In this document: positions 24,524-35,271 of the stretch, piece after piece | How positions within the stretch are numbered: position 1 is the stretch's first letter | Layout: each line of letters begins with the position of its first letter | DNA from: Owenia fusiformis | Taxonomy: Eukaryota; Annelida; Polychaeta; Sabellida; Oweniidae | DNA length: 60,000 nt | Direction of reading: 5' to 3' | Assembly (NCBI GenBank): GCA_903813345.2 | Contig: CAIIXF020000002.1 | Coordinates: forward strand, 16,935,467-16,995,466 | Program-made: the position numbers and the translations under genes | Notes under the pieces: generated by a model | Databases searched by the model: none | What the model was told of the DNA's origin: nothing | What the model saw: only the letters and a program-made list of their open reading frames with translations

Positions 24524-26347
24524 TTATAGCATAGTCAAATCCAAAGCGGCGTTGTCTAAACCCTCGTCAGTTATTTTCTGTTTTCTATGTGTTACACAAT
24601 TCTCCAACGCATCTTTCCCCATAGTGTTGACATGATTATCTAGACCCTCTTTCCTCATTCCATCACCCGGTAAGTTTATGAAGCTGATTCCGCCTGTTGT
24701 GCCTATTTCACGATCACTATCTCTGCTGTCATCCATCTTTCCAGTGCCGAATAGTTCTGCCTCTTCAAATGTCTCCGGAAGGCGTTTAGCCTTTGTTTCG
24801 GGAAGAAGGAAAGCCAGCGCGCCCGCAATCAAAGGAAATACCCCCAAGGTAATGTATGGTAAACCATACCAAATGTTTCCAAGTAAAGGAATTATTGGAC
24901 TAATGAGCCCTCCTATTCTGCCAAAACTAGAGCCACTTCCAAGACCGACATTTCTGGCTGGTGTAGGGAATATTTCCCCACTGTACAGATAAAGCACTCT
25001 AAATACAATGTTTATGAGTATAGATCCGCAAAGGGCCGCTGTCGTGGTCAACGCCATGATCTTTGTCTGCAATAGTCCAATCATCGCTAAAGCCAAAATA
25101 CCGTTTACGAAGAAGAACGAAATTATGACAGTTTTCCTGCCCATTTTGAATAACACAACCAGCATAATTAACGGGGAAATGCTGTCGCCGAGTGCATTGA
25201 CAATGAAATTGTTCAGATAAATGTCCCCGGGTATCAACGTACCAACGTTTAGTGCCATAGCGTAAGCGCCAAATACAACAGCAAACCATTGAGCCCAGAT
25301 CAACAAGGTCCTCTTCCTTATGTTTGGAGTACGGAATAAGTCAAAGACTGATACTTTCTTTGCAAGTGCTTCACTTCCGGACTCACCTTTTGTTGACACG
25401 TCATCGGCTAACGTAAAATCATCGGGAAGCGTAACTTTGTTTATTTTTGCAATTCTTCGACTTATAGCTTCTGCTTCTCGATAGCGTCCTCTTGCGATTA
25501 ACCATCGAGGTGATTCCGATAGGAAAAACACGCCGATAAGTCCAGGTATAGTGACCAACGCAGATATAATCTGAAGCCATTTATGACCTCTTACGTAGAA
25601 CGCAGCGAGCGTCAACGACGCTCGGAGAATGCGCAGTACGGCGCTTAAAATGGTGGCGTGCGTTCGGTGTACGGGTGTCATCATCTCGAGAGTCAGGACC
25701 CAAAGCGCGGTAAATGCTCCAATAGACGTCAACGTGGACAGAAAACGCATTGCAAGAAACAGAATGAAGTTTGTTGAGAATGAGCCACCCACGATGGCTC
25801 CCATTGCACATATCATCATGCCAATTGTTGTTGGTTTTCTTCCAAACCTGTCTGAAATTAGCCCAGAAATGAATGCTCCAAACAGAAGTCCGAGCATTTG
25901 AAAAGTGGCCGGAAGTGTATACATCCAATCATTTTCACAAATAAGTCCAAACTCGCTGACAGCTGTTGATTCCCTCACAGATTTATCAAACATCCATCCA
26001 CTATTACAAGTGATTTCAGTAGCTGTCCCATTGGCCATCCACGAGTCGATTATATTAGAATCTGTGAAGTTGATAGCGCTGTAGTTATAGTTGAACATAC
26101 TACATTGTTTGTATACCGTATCGCCCAATGGACCAGTCGTCTTGGGAATAGCAATCAACTTCTGCATGGTTCCGTTCAAGTGCTGCAACTCGGGTACTTT
26201 GCACCAGTGGTTCATTCTCCCAGCAATAAATATAGTAAGAATATATTGCCATGCGTTTCCAGCGTAGAAGGTATTCCATACTATCATTACTAAACTTTGA
26301 TACCGTCCAAATCCCCCCATTAAGCTCAAACCGTCGTCAAACTTCAT
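24524..26347 (-). CDS. SLC22-type organic ion transporter, copy A (607 aa, intronless)
   Basis: Major-facilitator carrier of the SLC22 (organic cation/anion/carnitine) family, expected in the plasma membrane with 12 helices and a large loop between helices 1 and 2. Visible features: GGFGRYQ start region; helix 1 about 17-42; extracellular loop 43-142 with Cys 49, 82, 114, 137 and sequons NGT, NYS, NFT, NGT; the MFS signature DRFGRK at 166-171; ESPRWLIARGR at 278-288, the family motif after helix 6; EIFPTPARNVG at 458-468; LLPETKAKRLPET at about 514-526; then a polar tail of about 75 residues ending DLTML. The ATG at 26347 aligns with the starts of the other two copies. One uninterrupted frame, so either introns were lost or the locus descends from a retrocopy. 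It diverges from copy B across a 2.9-kb gap. Substrate unknown. Confidence 0.93.
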   Translation of the reverse strand: MKFDDGLSLMGGFGRYQSLVMIVWNTFYAGNAWQYILTIFIAGRMNHWCKVPELQHLNGTMQKLIAIPKTTGPLGDTVYKQCSMFNYNYSAINFTDSNIIDSWMANGTATEITCNSGWMFDKSVRESTAVSEFGLICENDWMYTLPATFQMLGLLFGAFISGLISDRFGRKPTTIGMMICAMGAIVGGSFSTNFILFLAMRFLSTLTSIGAFTALWVLTLEMMTPVHRTHATILSAVLRILRASLTLAAFYVRGHKWLQIISALVTIPGLIGVFFLSESPRWLIARGRYREAEAISRRIAKINKVTLPDDFTLADDVSTKGESGSEALAKKVSVFDLFRTPNIRKRTLLIWAQWFAVVFGAYAMALNVGTLIPGDIYLNNFIVNALGDSISPLIMLVVLFKMGRKTVIISFFFVNGILALAMIGLLQTKIMALTTTAALCGSILINIVFRVLYLYSGEIFPTPARNVGLGSGSSFGRIGGLISPIIPLLGNIWYGLPYITLGVFPLIAGALAFLLPETKAKRLPETFEEAELFGTGKMDDSRDSDREIGTTGGISFINLPGDGMRKEGLDNHVNTMGKDALENCVTHRKQKITDEGLDNAALDLTML

Positions 26348-29229
26348 CTTGGTCAGTCGTCCGTTTGATAATTATGTTTTAATGTACGGTATTATTTTTC
26401 AGCGCATGAGACGAGCGTGATACAAAATGCCTATCATTAAGAATAAGGATATTAACAATTCTCAACTATGCTTAGTTTATCTATTGGACATCATCTAAAG
26501 CCTTGGACACCCTGATGTTAACATAATTCTCAAGATATGGAATTATGTTTTTAATGTATGAATGTGATAAGAAAGTATCTATTGAGTTCATCTGAAGGTA
26601 AGGCTATTTTAGTCATTACCTTTGTCTATATAGAATAGTATAGTATAGTATTTATTGCACAACTACACTGTATTCCATCCTACAGAGGGCCATAACTGTT
26701 ATTAGATTGCTTGAACTATACCATTTTAGTAGTAATATTCAAATGGGGATCGCCTTTACTTGAGACATAATCTTGGACTCTATTAGACTTTATCGCTTTA
26801 ATACCGTTGCAGAATTGGTGATGGTTAGAAACGATTCACAAGTCAAAGCACACTGCAAATTTACAAGAGCTTTTGATTCCAAAATTTTTTCCCTCCCTTT
26901 TAAATTCTCACAAAATCTTAATAATTTTCATTTAAATTAGAAGTGAATGTAATTCATGCTCATGATAATTAATTGGTATTAAAACATTTAAATCGTTGGT
27001 GTATTATTCCTCGCTAGTTAACGTTATTCATAGATCTCCATTTGTAAGCTACATGGAATCTAGTTTATATCTGACTTTAGATTTGAGATTTAACCTTCAT
27101 TGACTTTCTCAAGGTCAAGAAAGGTATTTTTCAACTTGATTCAAATTGACCTTTTTTTCAAAATCATCTACATCAGAAATTCAAAACTGGACTTAAGATT
27201 GAACTAATGATATTGTGAGCTATTGTAAGTAATGAAAGGTGGTAACATTTTGCCATGTTAATGCCTTCTTAGAATTTGACATAATGTAATATATAAAATA
27301 AGAGTACTAGCTCTTTGGAGAACTATCGGGCCGTACAATAGCATCAGGCGTACAAATGGTGTTTATTACTAATGCAAAGATATGCAAAAATGTTACTAGA
27401 TGAGCTACTTGAGTTGTTTAGGATTTATCATATGACATATGCCCTTGACAATAGTACACTTGAATATTTCTTGTTTGATCAATAGTAAACAATTCCAATC
27501 TGCTACTACCGTTCGTGGCACGTGATAGTGATATGTTTGTTTGCATATGCGGTAGAAAAATGTCGAATCGTCATTACAAAACACTATGCCAAACGGTGAA
27601 GATTCTCTAAAGGTATATCGTGACTTGCACTTTCATCTTATCACTTGCTTACTCTAAGAGTAAATTAGCGATCGGCGATGTACGTTTTATTCTCACCTCT
27701 ATTAAAAAGTACCTTTATAGCAATACCTCTATCTAAATCTGATATCTCATATAACATAGTTGATTACATTTTACATGTACAGTCTATTGTTCTATTTCAC
27801 CCCATGATCGTTTTGACACTTTACATAAAGTATGGGGTGACTCACTTTTGTTTATCCTGCCGAACGGGATTTGTACCAATATCAAATTGGTACCAAACTC
27901 GATAGATTTTAATGACCTCATTTTGGGACGCTATATCGGAATCGGTAATCTAGATGCGGATGGCACACTCTCAAGGGTTCTCTTTCTGAGCTCAACGATG
28001 AAAAAACGATAAGAGATAGTAAACCATAACAAAGATTATTAATAATAAATGTAAATCTGACCAAGACTTTTGCCACTGATTTAAATAAAAAATTGAGCCA
28101 GCAACCCGATTACATACGCTAACTAACCATATAAAAAGATCCACCCAGAGACTTCGTCCCAGAGAAAACGTATCCGTTAAAGAATAATAAGAATACAGTA
28201 ATAGACTGATGAGAAGACCTCTCTTAAAAAAATCTTCCACCTCACAAAGTTGTATTGAATGAAAAGTGGAAAGTAGAATGGTAACACTGTCGAAGACATA
28301 TAGCTACGTGTATATCATGGACATATGTCCTAATAAGTGGAGTTATAAAATGTGATGGATAAACTGTGTCGGTTTGAGGCCATTATTTTCTCATAAGACC
28401 CATGACGAATGGTTTTTTAAACCCATACTGACTCTTATGAAAGGTAAATAGTCCATGATATAATCTGGAAAATTTGATTTCTTTTGTATTGACCACTCTA
28501 CTACAGATATTTTGTAAGTGAGTGCGTGAGATATAATTAGTTCAGCTTCGACGACAGTCCAGGTGTAAACATTAAACATGGATGAGGCGGAATTTGTAAG
28601 TAAGCTTAGATCAATACAGTAGGTAGCAACAAATATTGATAAATTATTTTATTTTTAAAAATGCAATGTATATATGGCATATGACAATTCTATTGAGACA
28701 TTGGTATACGTCTGCCTATGGGGTTCCCTTACTTTCGGGACACCTTGTATATTCGTATACTGTTTTTAAATAATGGAAAGTGTACAAAAATGGTCAATCG
28801 TCTTTTGTACCACACTGGTTTTTGATAGTTTGCTAAGTGTCAATTCTTTAAAAACAATAGAAAAGAATGTACTCTTCTTTTGATACAACTATGCGTTCTT
28901 AAAAATAAACGCCAGCTGGTTATTTTGTGTTACTACATTAGGGTTTAAATCTTATAAATGATCACGAGGGAACGATGAATGAACAAGCAAACATGCATAT
29001 GTTAAATTATGTTTTATTTTATTGTAAGCAATTGTCAATTTCGTTGTATACCATTCTATAATTAAAATCTATGTTTCTATTGTAAATAGAGCTTGCCTTA
29101 AAATGGTGCTCATAGAACAATGATCAATTACATGACACCAGTGACCTTAAGAATCTAGTTCTTTGGATGTCAAATGCACATTATTGTACAGATAATTATT
29201 TTCATCTTAGTCGCGTTCAAACTGATAGT
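26348..29229. promoter_or_regulatory. Divergent intergenic region of SLC22 copies A and B
   Basis: 2.9 kb between two head-to-head genes, so promoters for both must lie here. No TATA box or other element could be assigned with confidence. A short TATAG simple repeat lies at 26636-26652. A sequence near 28719-28754 (GGGTTCCCTTACTTTCGGG then ACACCTTGTAT) resembles one end of a mariner-type element, partner not found. Short frames at 27678-27905, 27992-28240 and 28391-28579 show no family features. Confidence 0.5.
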
Positions 29230-31053
29230 ATGACGTTTGACGAAGCTCTGGGTTCGTTGGGAGGTTTCGGGCGATATCAGCTTTGTGTACTGCTTGTATG
29301 GAATATATTCTATGGAGGGAATAGCTGGCAGTACTTCCTTACTAATTTTATAGCTGGTAGGATGGATCATTGGTGTAACGTACCTGAGTTGCAACATTTG
29401 AATGAAACCATGCAGAAGTTGATTGCTATTCCTCAGACAACTGGTCCATTGGGGGATACGATATACAAACAATGTAGTATGTTTAACTATAACTACAGCG
29501 CTATCAACTTCACCGATTCCAGTGTAATCGACTCATTGATCGACAATGGGACAACTTCTGAAATTGCTTGTAACAATGGATGGGTGTTCGATAAATCCGT
29601 GCGGGAAGCAACAATTGTCAGCGAGTTCGGACTTGTATGTGATGATGACTGGATGTTTACTCTTCCTGCTACATTTCAGATGATAGGACTTCTAATTGGA
29701 GCATTCCTTTCCGGACTTATTGCCGACAGGTTTGGTAGAAAACGAACTATCCTTGGTATGATACTTTGTTCTATCGGCTCTATTGTAGGAGGAGCGTTCT
29801 CAAATAACTTCATTCTGTTCTTGATTATGCGTTTGCTGTCACTTTTGACTTCAATCGGGGCTTACACGAGTCTTTGGGTCCTCACTCTCGAGATGATGCC
29901 ACCTGTACACAGGACACACGCTACACTTTTAACCAACCTGTTGCGCGTACTCGGCGCACTTTTGACCTTGACGGCCTTCTTCATTAGAGGTCATAAATGG
30001 TTGCAGATTATATCAGCACTGGTAATAATTCCTGGTTTTATTGGTGTGTGTTTCTTGTCAGAATCCCCTCGTTGGTTGATCGCAAAAGGGCGATACCAAG
30101 AAGCTAACGATATAAGCATGAGAATCGCCAGAATAAATAAAGTCACTCTTCCCGATGGTTTTACCTTACACGATAAGGCCTCAACAAAAAACGAATGCAT
30201 AAAGGAAGAGCCTGTGAAAGTGTCAGTCATTGACTTATTCCGTACCCCAAACATGAGGAAGAGGACCTTGGTTATCTGGGTCCAATGGTTTGCTGTTGTG
30301 TTTGGTTCATACGCTATGGTACTTAACGTTGGTACGTTGATACCCGGGGACATATATTTAAATAATTTCATTGTCAATGGACTATCTGATCTTATTTCTC
30401 CATTATTTATGTTGGTTGCATTATTCAAAATGGGCAGGAAATCTATAATCATCTCGTTTTTTATGGTGAACGGTGCTTTGGCGTTGGGGATGATTGGACT
30501 TTTGCCGACAAAGATAATGGCACTGACATCAACAGCTGCCCTGTTTGGATCACTTCTGATAAACATTGTGTTGAGAGTTCTGTATTTATACAGTGGCGAA
30601 ATATTTCCTACCCCTGCACGCAACGTTGGAATTGGAAGTGCCTCCAGTGTTGGAAGAATAGGAGGCCTGATTAGTCCAAATATACCATTACTCGGTAAAA
30701 TCTGGTATGGGTTGCCATACGTTATGTTGGGAGGATTTCCTTTGATTGCTGGTGCCCTGGCCTTCCTTCTCCCAGAGACTAAAGATAAACAACTACCAGA
30801 GACGTTCAAAGAGGCAGAAGTATTCGGCACTTGCAACACGAAAGATGATGAACGAGATGTTGGTGCCACAATTGGTACTATTGTGTCAGTAAATCGTGGT
30901 ATCACACACGATGGAAATGATGATTGCATTGACAAAACCCATGTTGGTAACAACAAGACGGTAAATGGCACGGGAAATGGAAATGTGATTAAATCATATG
31001 AAGAAACAATGAAAAGGGGTATTGGTAATCCAATTGATCTTACTATTCTGTAA
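29230..31053 (+). CDS. SLC22-type organic ion transporter, copy B (607 aa, intronless)
   Basis: Paralogue of copy A with the same length and the same sequence of landmarks: GGFGRYQ, the four-cysteine loop beginning AGRMDHWCNVPELQHLNETM, DRFGRK signature, ESPRWLIAKGR, EIFPTPARNVG, LLPETKDKQLPET and a polar tail ending DLTIL. An in-frame ATG 63 bases upstream (29167) would add 21 residues, but ATG 29230 (MTFDEALG) aligns with the starts of A (MKFDDGLS) and C (MKFDDVLG) and is preferred. The tail (about residues 530-607) is diverged from A, rich in Asn and Gly, whereas the loop 1 coding DNA is almost identical among the copies. Substrate not predictable; probably a small organic ion. Confidence 0.93.
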   Translation: MTFDEALGSLGGFGRYQLCVLLVWNIFYGGNSWQYFLTNFIAGRMDHWCNVPELQHLNETMQKLIAIPQTTGPLGDTIYKQCSMFNYNYSAINFTDSSVIDSLIDNGTTSEIACNNGWVFDKSVREATIVSEFGLVCDDDWMFTLPATFQMIGLLIGAFLSGLIADRFGRKRTILGMILCSIGSIVGGAFSNNFILFLIMRLLSLLTSIGAYTSLWVLTLEMMPPVHRTHATLLTNLLRVLGALLTLTAFFIRGHKWLQIISALVIIPGFIGVCFLSESPRWLIAKGRYQEANDISMRIARINKVTLPDGFTLHDKASTKNECIKEEPVKVSVIDLFRTPNMRKRTLVIWVQWFAVVFGSYAMVLNVGTLIPGDIYLNNFIVNGLSDLISPLFMLVALFKMGRKSIIISFFMVNGALALGMIGLLPTKIMALTSTAALFGSLLINIVLRVLYLYSGEIFPTPARNVGIGSASSVGRIGGLISPNIPLLGKIWYGLPYVMLGGFPLIAGALAFLLPETKDKQLPETFKEAEVFGTCNTKDDERDVGATIGTIVSVNRGITHDGNDDCIDKTHVGNNKTVNGTGNGNVIKSYEETMKRGIGNPIDLTIL

Positions 31054-31717
31054 GTTAAATGTTATGTTAAGATTGAAATCTAAATCATCAGTCTAATATG
31101 TCGATCGAATCTTCATCTGACGAGCAATTTAGAGCAGATGACCCTTGTGGTGATATACTGTATCTCTAATATTAAAGGAGTGGTTTAAAATAAGTTAAAA
31201 ACGTTAGATTCAATGCCATGTCGGTTATTTTTAACCATAATTGTTACATGTGAAAAGCAGCTTGAAAAATGCCCAAGACATACCTTTCCCCGTCAAGATG
31301 GTGTTACATATAATGACTTCATACTTGTTGGTACCGAAATTACATTGTACAAAAAGTGAAGTTATCGTGCAGATGCATTGTATGAAGATCGAAGTAATTC
31401 TAATACATAGAGCATGTTAGTAATAAGGATTGATGCATACTCGTGTTATAAGTTTGATATGCTTACCCACTGTTCGGATATATTATACAAGTAGTACAAG
31501 AATGCTATTTCAGTATCTGTGATGCATCTTTATACATTTTAAATGTAAATAAAAATGCATGCGCATCGTACCTCTAGTCTACTCATCCTCGTGCGCATAA
31601 TAACTTCTCAAACGTCCAACTATTCACATGACAATCTTTTTAACAAAATGAATAGAGTGAATAACTATATTTCTTAACCCTGTCAATCAAACAGAAATTG
31701 TCAAAAGTATATGCAGC
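31054..31717. other. Intergenic DNA downstream of SLC22 copy B
   Basis: No gene recognised. AATAAA-like sequence occurs near 31547 (AAATAAAAATGCATG) and may be the polyadenylation signal of copy B. Nothing else seen. Confidence 0.45.
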
Positions 31718-31902
31718 CGACTCAGTAGCAGGGTCAGATAATCCTAAAAATATTGTCATCAAGGGATGCAGTGAATCTTTAAGTTTTCCTGTCATGTCAT
31801 TAATCTATCACTATCATCAAGATATTCTACGCCCATGGATTTAAGAAAAGTCACTCAACCTTTATGGCACTCATGATCAAATGTGTTGAGGCAGTACGAC
31901 AT
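31718..31902 (+). pseudogene. Non-LTR retrotransposon reverse-transcriptase fragment, left part
   Basis: Two pieces in different frames match LINE reverse transcriptase. Around 31720-31812 a segment like AGSDNPKNIVIKGCSESL corresponds to the conserved 'GPDNIP...LK' region. Around 31837-31902 HGFKKSHSTFMALMI corresponds to the 'GFRxxHST' motif. The sequence between them in intact LINEs is missing, so the copy was already deleted. It stops at 31902, where the 12-kb element begins, and resumes at 43915. Confidence 0.8.
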
Positions 31903-31969
31903 CACGGGTAGTATCTAAAGCCCCGCTATGATTTAAAAGTCGCGAGCAAGTTCCCGCTAAAATCGCGAG
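31903..31969 (+). repeat. Left terminal inverted repeat of the 12-kb element
   Basis: 67 bp running from CACGGG to CGCGAG; contains AAAGCCCCGCTATGA and GTCGCGAGCAAGTTCCCGCT. It matches the complement of 43848-43914 with about four mismatches. The CCCGCT motif recurs in subterminal positions. Confidence 0.88.
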
Positions 31970-32310
31970 GAATAAAAAGAAGTCATGGGTTCTTTTTTGT
32001 GTTCTTGAATTGTATGATTTACAAAACGTTTTCTTTTAATTTTTCCCAATGATTACATGGTATTGAGACTAAAAAAGCATCAGCTGGAAAAATGTATCAC
32101 GAACGGTCGTTCTGTGGTTCGTTATTTGTCAATTGAAGAGAGAAAGTATCATTTTGAATCTTTATCTATATATTTCTATACGTTATTGGTGAAGAACGAT
32201 GTTGTCCTGTGGTTGAAATAACGATAGTGATATGAAATAAAGATGTACCGAGTTTCACTTCCTAAAGCTTTACAGAACATTTTATATTTAAATTTTATCA
32301 TATCCCTCAA

Positions 32311-32410
32311 GGCCCCGCTTCTAGCAGGAGCAATTAAGCAAAGATCCCGCTGAAATCAGGAGGAGGCCCCGCTGAAAACATGAGGAGGTCTCGCTGAAAA
32401 AAGGAGCAAG
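32311..32410 (+). repeat. Subterminal CCCGCT-A/G-GAGGAG repeats
   Basis: Four near-direct units of roughly 22-35 bp: CCCCGCTTCTAGCAGGAGC, CCCGCTGAAATCAGGAGGAG, CCCCGCTGAAAACATGAGGAG and CTCGCTGAAAAAAGGAGC. Complementary copies occur at 43452-43502 near the other end. Such subterminal arrays are where transposases often bind; that role here is inferred. Confidence 0.7.
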
Positions 32411-32432
32411 TGTCTCTCAAAAATGGAGGGAA

Positions 32433-33454
32433 CCCAGATCTGATTATTAGTCCCGAGCCCGACAAATGTTTTTCACAGAGCGGGATATAATGAATCACAG
32501 ATACACTGTCACGTAATTTTATAGGGCTCGCGGGATAGTCGCAATTGCAAACACCTTTATCCCGTATGAGCACTTTGTAGCACTGAGCCTCGGGACAGTC
32601 AGTTTCTCAAACTCACTGTCCCGTAATTTTTTTTTTGCAAACGTCGGGATATAATTGATTGAGACCTGACATGTCCCGGCGCTGGGTAAAAAAATTTGCT
32701 GCGGGATAAAGTGATTTCAGAACTTGACTAATGCTGATCAAAGTATATGCTATCAAGCCATCACACATCTCTATGTAATTACCATACTATATTACCCTTG
32801 CAAAAAATTTCCATTTTTCATCATTGTGCTGAATTATATCAACATCAGTCTTTAATCTTTGAAATTTTGCTAAAGTCTATTGGGAGGGGTGGCATGTACA
32901 CACTTGATTCATAATGCTATTGTTTGTGTGTGGGGGAGGGGGCATCTCCACACTTGACTCATATCATGGTCTATAAGAATCACAACTGTCACACATCATC
33001 ATTCCATCATTTAAGTATCTATGAATATGATTTGTAGTATGTACATAAATCCTTGTGCGCCATCTTGTATCATATATTATGCCTATTGTTGTATATGTCT
33101 TTTTATTTTTTAATCAGCTAATATATATGTATATAAATCTTGGTGATGTAATGTTGTCATTTCTCAAGCCATCTCATATCATTTATCATCCTAATTGTTC
33201 ATCTGTCAACAGCTCCTTCCAGTGAATTAAATAAAAGTTGTTTTTCACGATAAATACAGGTGAAGTATTGCGGCAATTCATTAAATAAAAGTTGTTTTTC
33301 ACGATAAATACAGGTGAAGTATTGCTGCAATTCCACATGCAATCTGTTTTTCCATCTATTCCCTGCTGTTATTCCACCATATTCTATCTATATGTTTTTG
33401 ACATGCTGATTACCAATGTCATACATCCTGAAATAAGCAAATAAGATTCATTTA
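32433..33454 (+). repeat. Inner inverted-repeat arm, left
   Basis: Matches the complement of 42311-43337 almost base for base, apart from a small indel near 33003 (right arm about 42755). Contains the hairpin series, the phrase CCCTCCCCCACACACAAACA in complement, and a 53-bp direct duplication at 33227-33325 (AAAGTTGTTTTTCACGATAA). The same short frame appears from both arms (32573-32334 and 43197-43406), an effect of the inverted repeat. Confidence 0.9.
32481..32711. repeat. Series of CGGGA...TCCCG hairpin modules
   Basis: Modules start at 32481, 32531, 32591, 32645 and 32702, every 50-60 bp. The clearest (32591-32623) has perfect 9-bp arms, CGGGACAGT and ACTGTCCCG, around a 15-base loop. 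32531-32564 pairs CGGGATA with TTATCCCG less one base, and 32645-32678 pairs CGGGA..AT with AT.TCCCG. The first and last are partial. A mirror-image series lies at about 43059-43289 in the right arm. Confidence 0.8.
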
Positions 33455-35268
33455 CCAAATATGAACAAAATCGCTCCACTACTTTTCAATTTAAAGTTAA
33501 AAAAGTAAAAATGGTCGCCATTTTTCAAAATGGTCGTCTACTACCCAAAGTGTCATTAGAAAGTGCGCCATACTTAAAGTATTCACATATAAAATATGAA
33601 CAAAATCGCTCTACTACTTTTTGAGTTATAGTAAAAAATGTAAAAATGGTCGCAATTTTTCAAAACGGTCGCCTACTACCCAAAGTGTCATTAGACAGTG
33701 TGCCATGCTTATAGTATTTACATACCAAATATGAACAAAATCGCTCCACTTCTTTTCAATTTATAGTTATGAAAGTAAAAATGGTCGCCATTTTTCAGAA
33801 TGGTCGCCTACTACCCAAAGTGTCATTAGACAGTGTGCCATGCTTATAGTATTCACATACCAAATATGAACAAAATCGCTCCACTACTTTTCAATTTATA
33901 GTTATAAAAGTAAAAATGGTCACCATTTTTCAAAATGGTCGCCTACTACCCAAAGTGTCATTAGACAGTGTGCCATGCTTAAAGTATTCACATATAAAAT
34001 ATGAACAAAATCGCTCTACTACATTTTGAGTTATAGTAAAAAATGTAAAAATGGTCGCCATTTTTCAAAATGGTCGCCTCCACCAAAAGTGTTATTCGAC
34101 AGTGTGCCATGCTTATAGTATTCACATACCAAATATGAACAAAATCGCTCCACTACTTCTCAATTTATAGTTATAAAAGTAAAAATGGTTGCCATTTTTC
34201 AAAATGGTCGCCTACTACCCAAAGTGTCATTAGACAGTGTGCCATGCTTATAGTATTCACATATAAAAATATGAACAAAATCGCTCTACTACTTTTTGAG
34301 TTACAGTAAAAAATGTAAAAATGGTCGCCATTTTTCAAATCGGTCGCCTACTACCCAAAGTGTCATTAGACAGTGTGCCATGCTTATAGTATTCACATAC
34401 CAAATATGAACAAAATCGCTCCACTACTTTTCAATTTATAGTTATAAAAGTAAAAATGGTCGCCATTTTTCAAAATGGTCGCCTACTACCCAAAGTGTCA
34501 TTAGACAGTGTGCCATGCTTATAGTATTCACATACCAAATATGAACAAAATCGCTCCACTACTTTTCAATTTATAGTTATAAAAGTAAAAATGGTCACCA
34601 TTTTTCAAAATGGTCGCCTACTACCCAAAGTGTCATTAGACAGTGTGCCATGCTTAAAGTATTCACATATAAAATATGAACAAAATCGCTCTACTACATT
34701 TTGAGTTATAGTAAAAAATGTAAAAATGGTCGCCATTTTTCAAAATGGTCGCCTCCACCAAAAGTGTTATTCGACAGTGTGCCATGCTTATAGTATTCAC
34801 ATACCAAATATGAACAAAATCGCTCCACTACTTCTCAATTTATAGTTATAAAAGTAAAAATGGTCGCCATTTTTCAAAATGGTCGCCTACTACCCAAAGT
34901 GTCATTAGACAGTGTGCCATGCTTATAGTATTCACATATAAAAATATGAACAAAATCGCTCTACTACTTTTTGAGTTACAGTAAAAAATGTAAAAATGGT
35001 CGCCATTTTTCAAAACGGTCGCCTACTACCCAAAGTGTCATTAGACAGTGTGCCATGCTTAAAGTATTCACATATAAAATATGAACAAAATCGCTCTACT
35101 ACATTTTGAGTTATAGTAAAAAATGTAAAAATGGTCGCCATTTTTCAAAATGGTCGCCTCCACCAAAAGTGTTATTCGACAGTGTGCCATGCTTATAGTA
35201 TTCACATACCAAATATGAACAAAATCGCTCCACTACTTCTCAATTTATAGTTATAAAAGTAAAAATGG
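33455..35268 (+). repeat. 135-bp satellite array, forward block
   Basis: About 13 units spaced 133-135 bp (for example ATGAACAAAATCGCT at 33461, 33596, 33731, 33866, 34001, 34134). Unit types alternate: one with CCACTACTTTTCAATTTATAG, one with CTACTACTTTTTGAGTTA. Each contains AAAAATGG-TCG-CCATTTTT, a small hairpin, followed by a second AAAATGGTCGCC. Confidence 0.95.
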
Positions 35269-35271
35269 CGA

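Noticed and set aside
29167-29229. Upstream start adding 21 residues to SLC22 copy B
   Set aside because: The downstream ATG aligns with starts of copies A and C, and the extension has no counterpart in them.
29991-30971. 326-codon frame on the - strand opposite SLC22 copy B
   Set aside because: Antisense shadow of the transporter gene; same effect in copy A and C.
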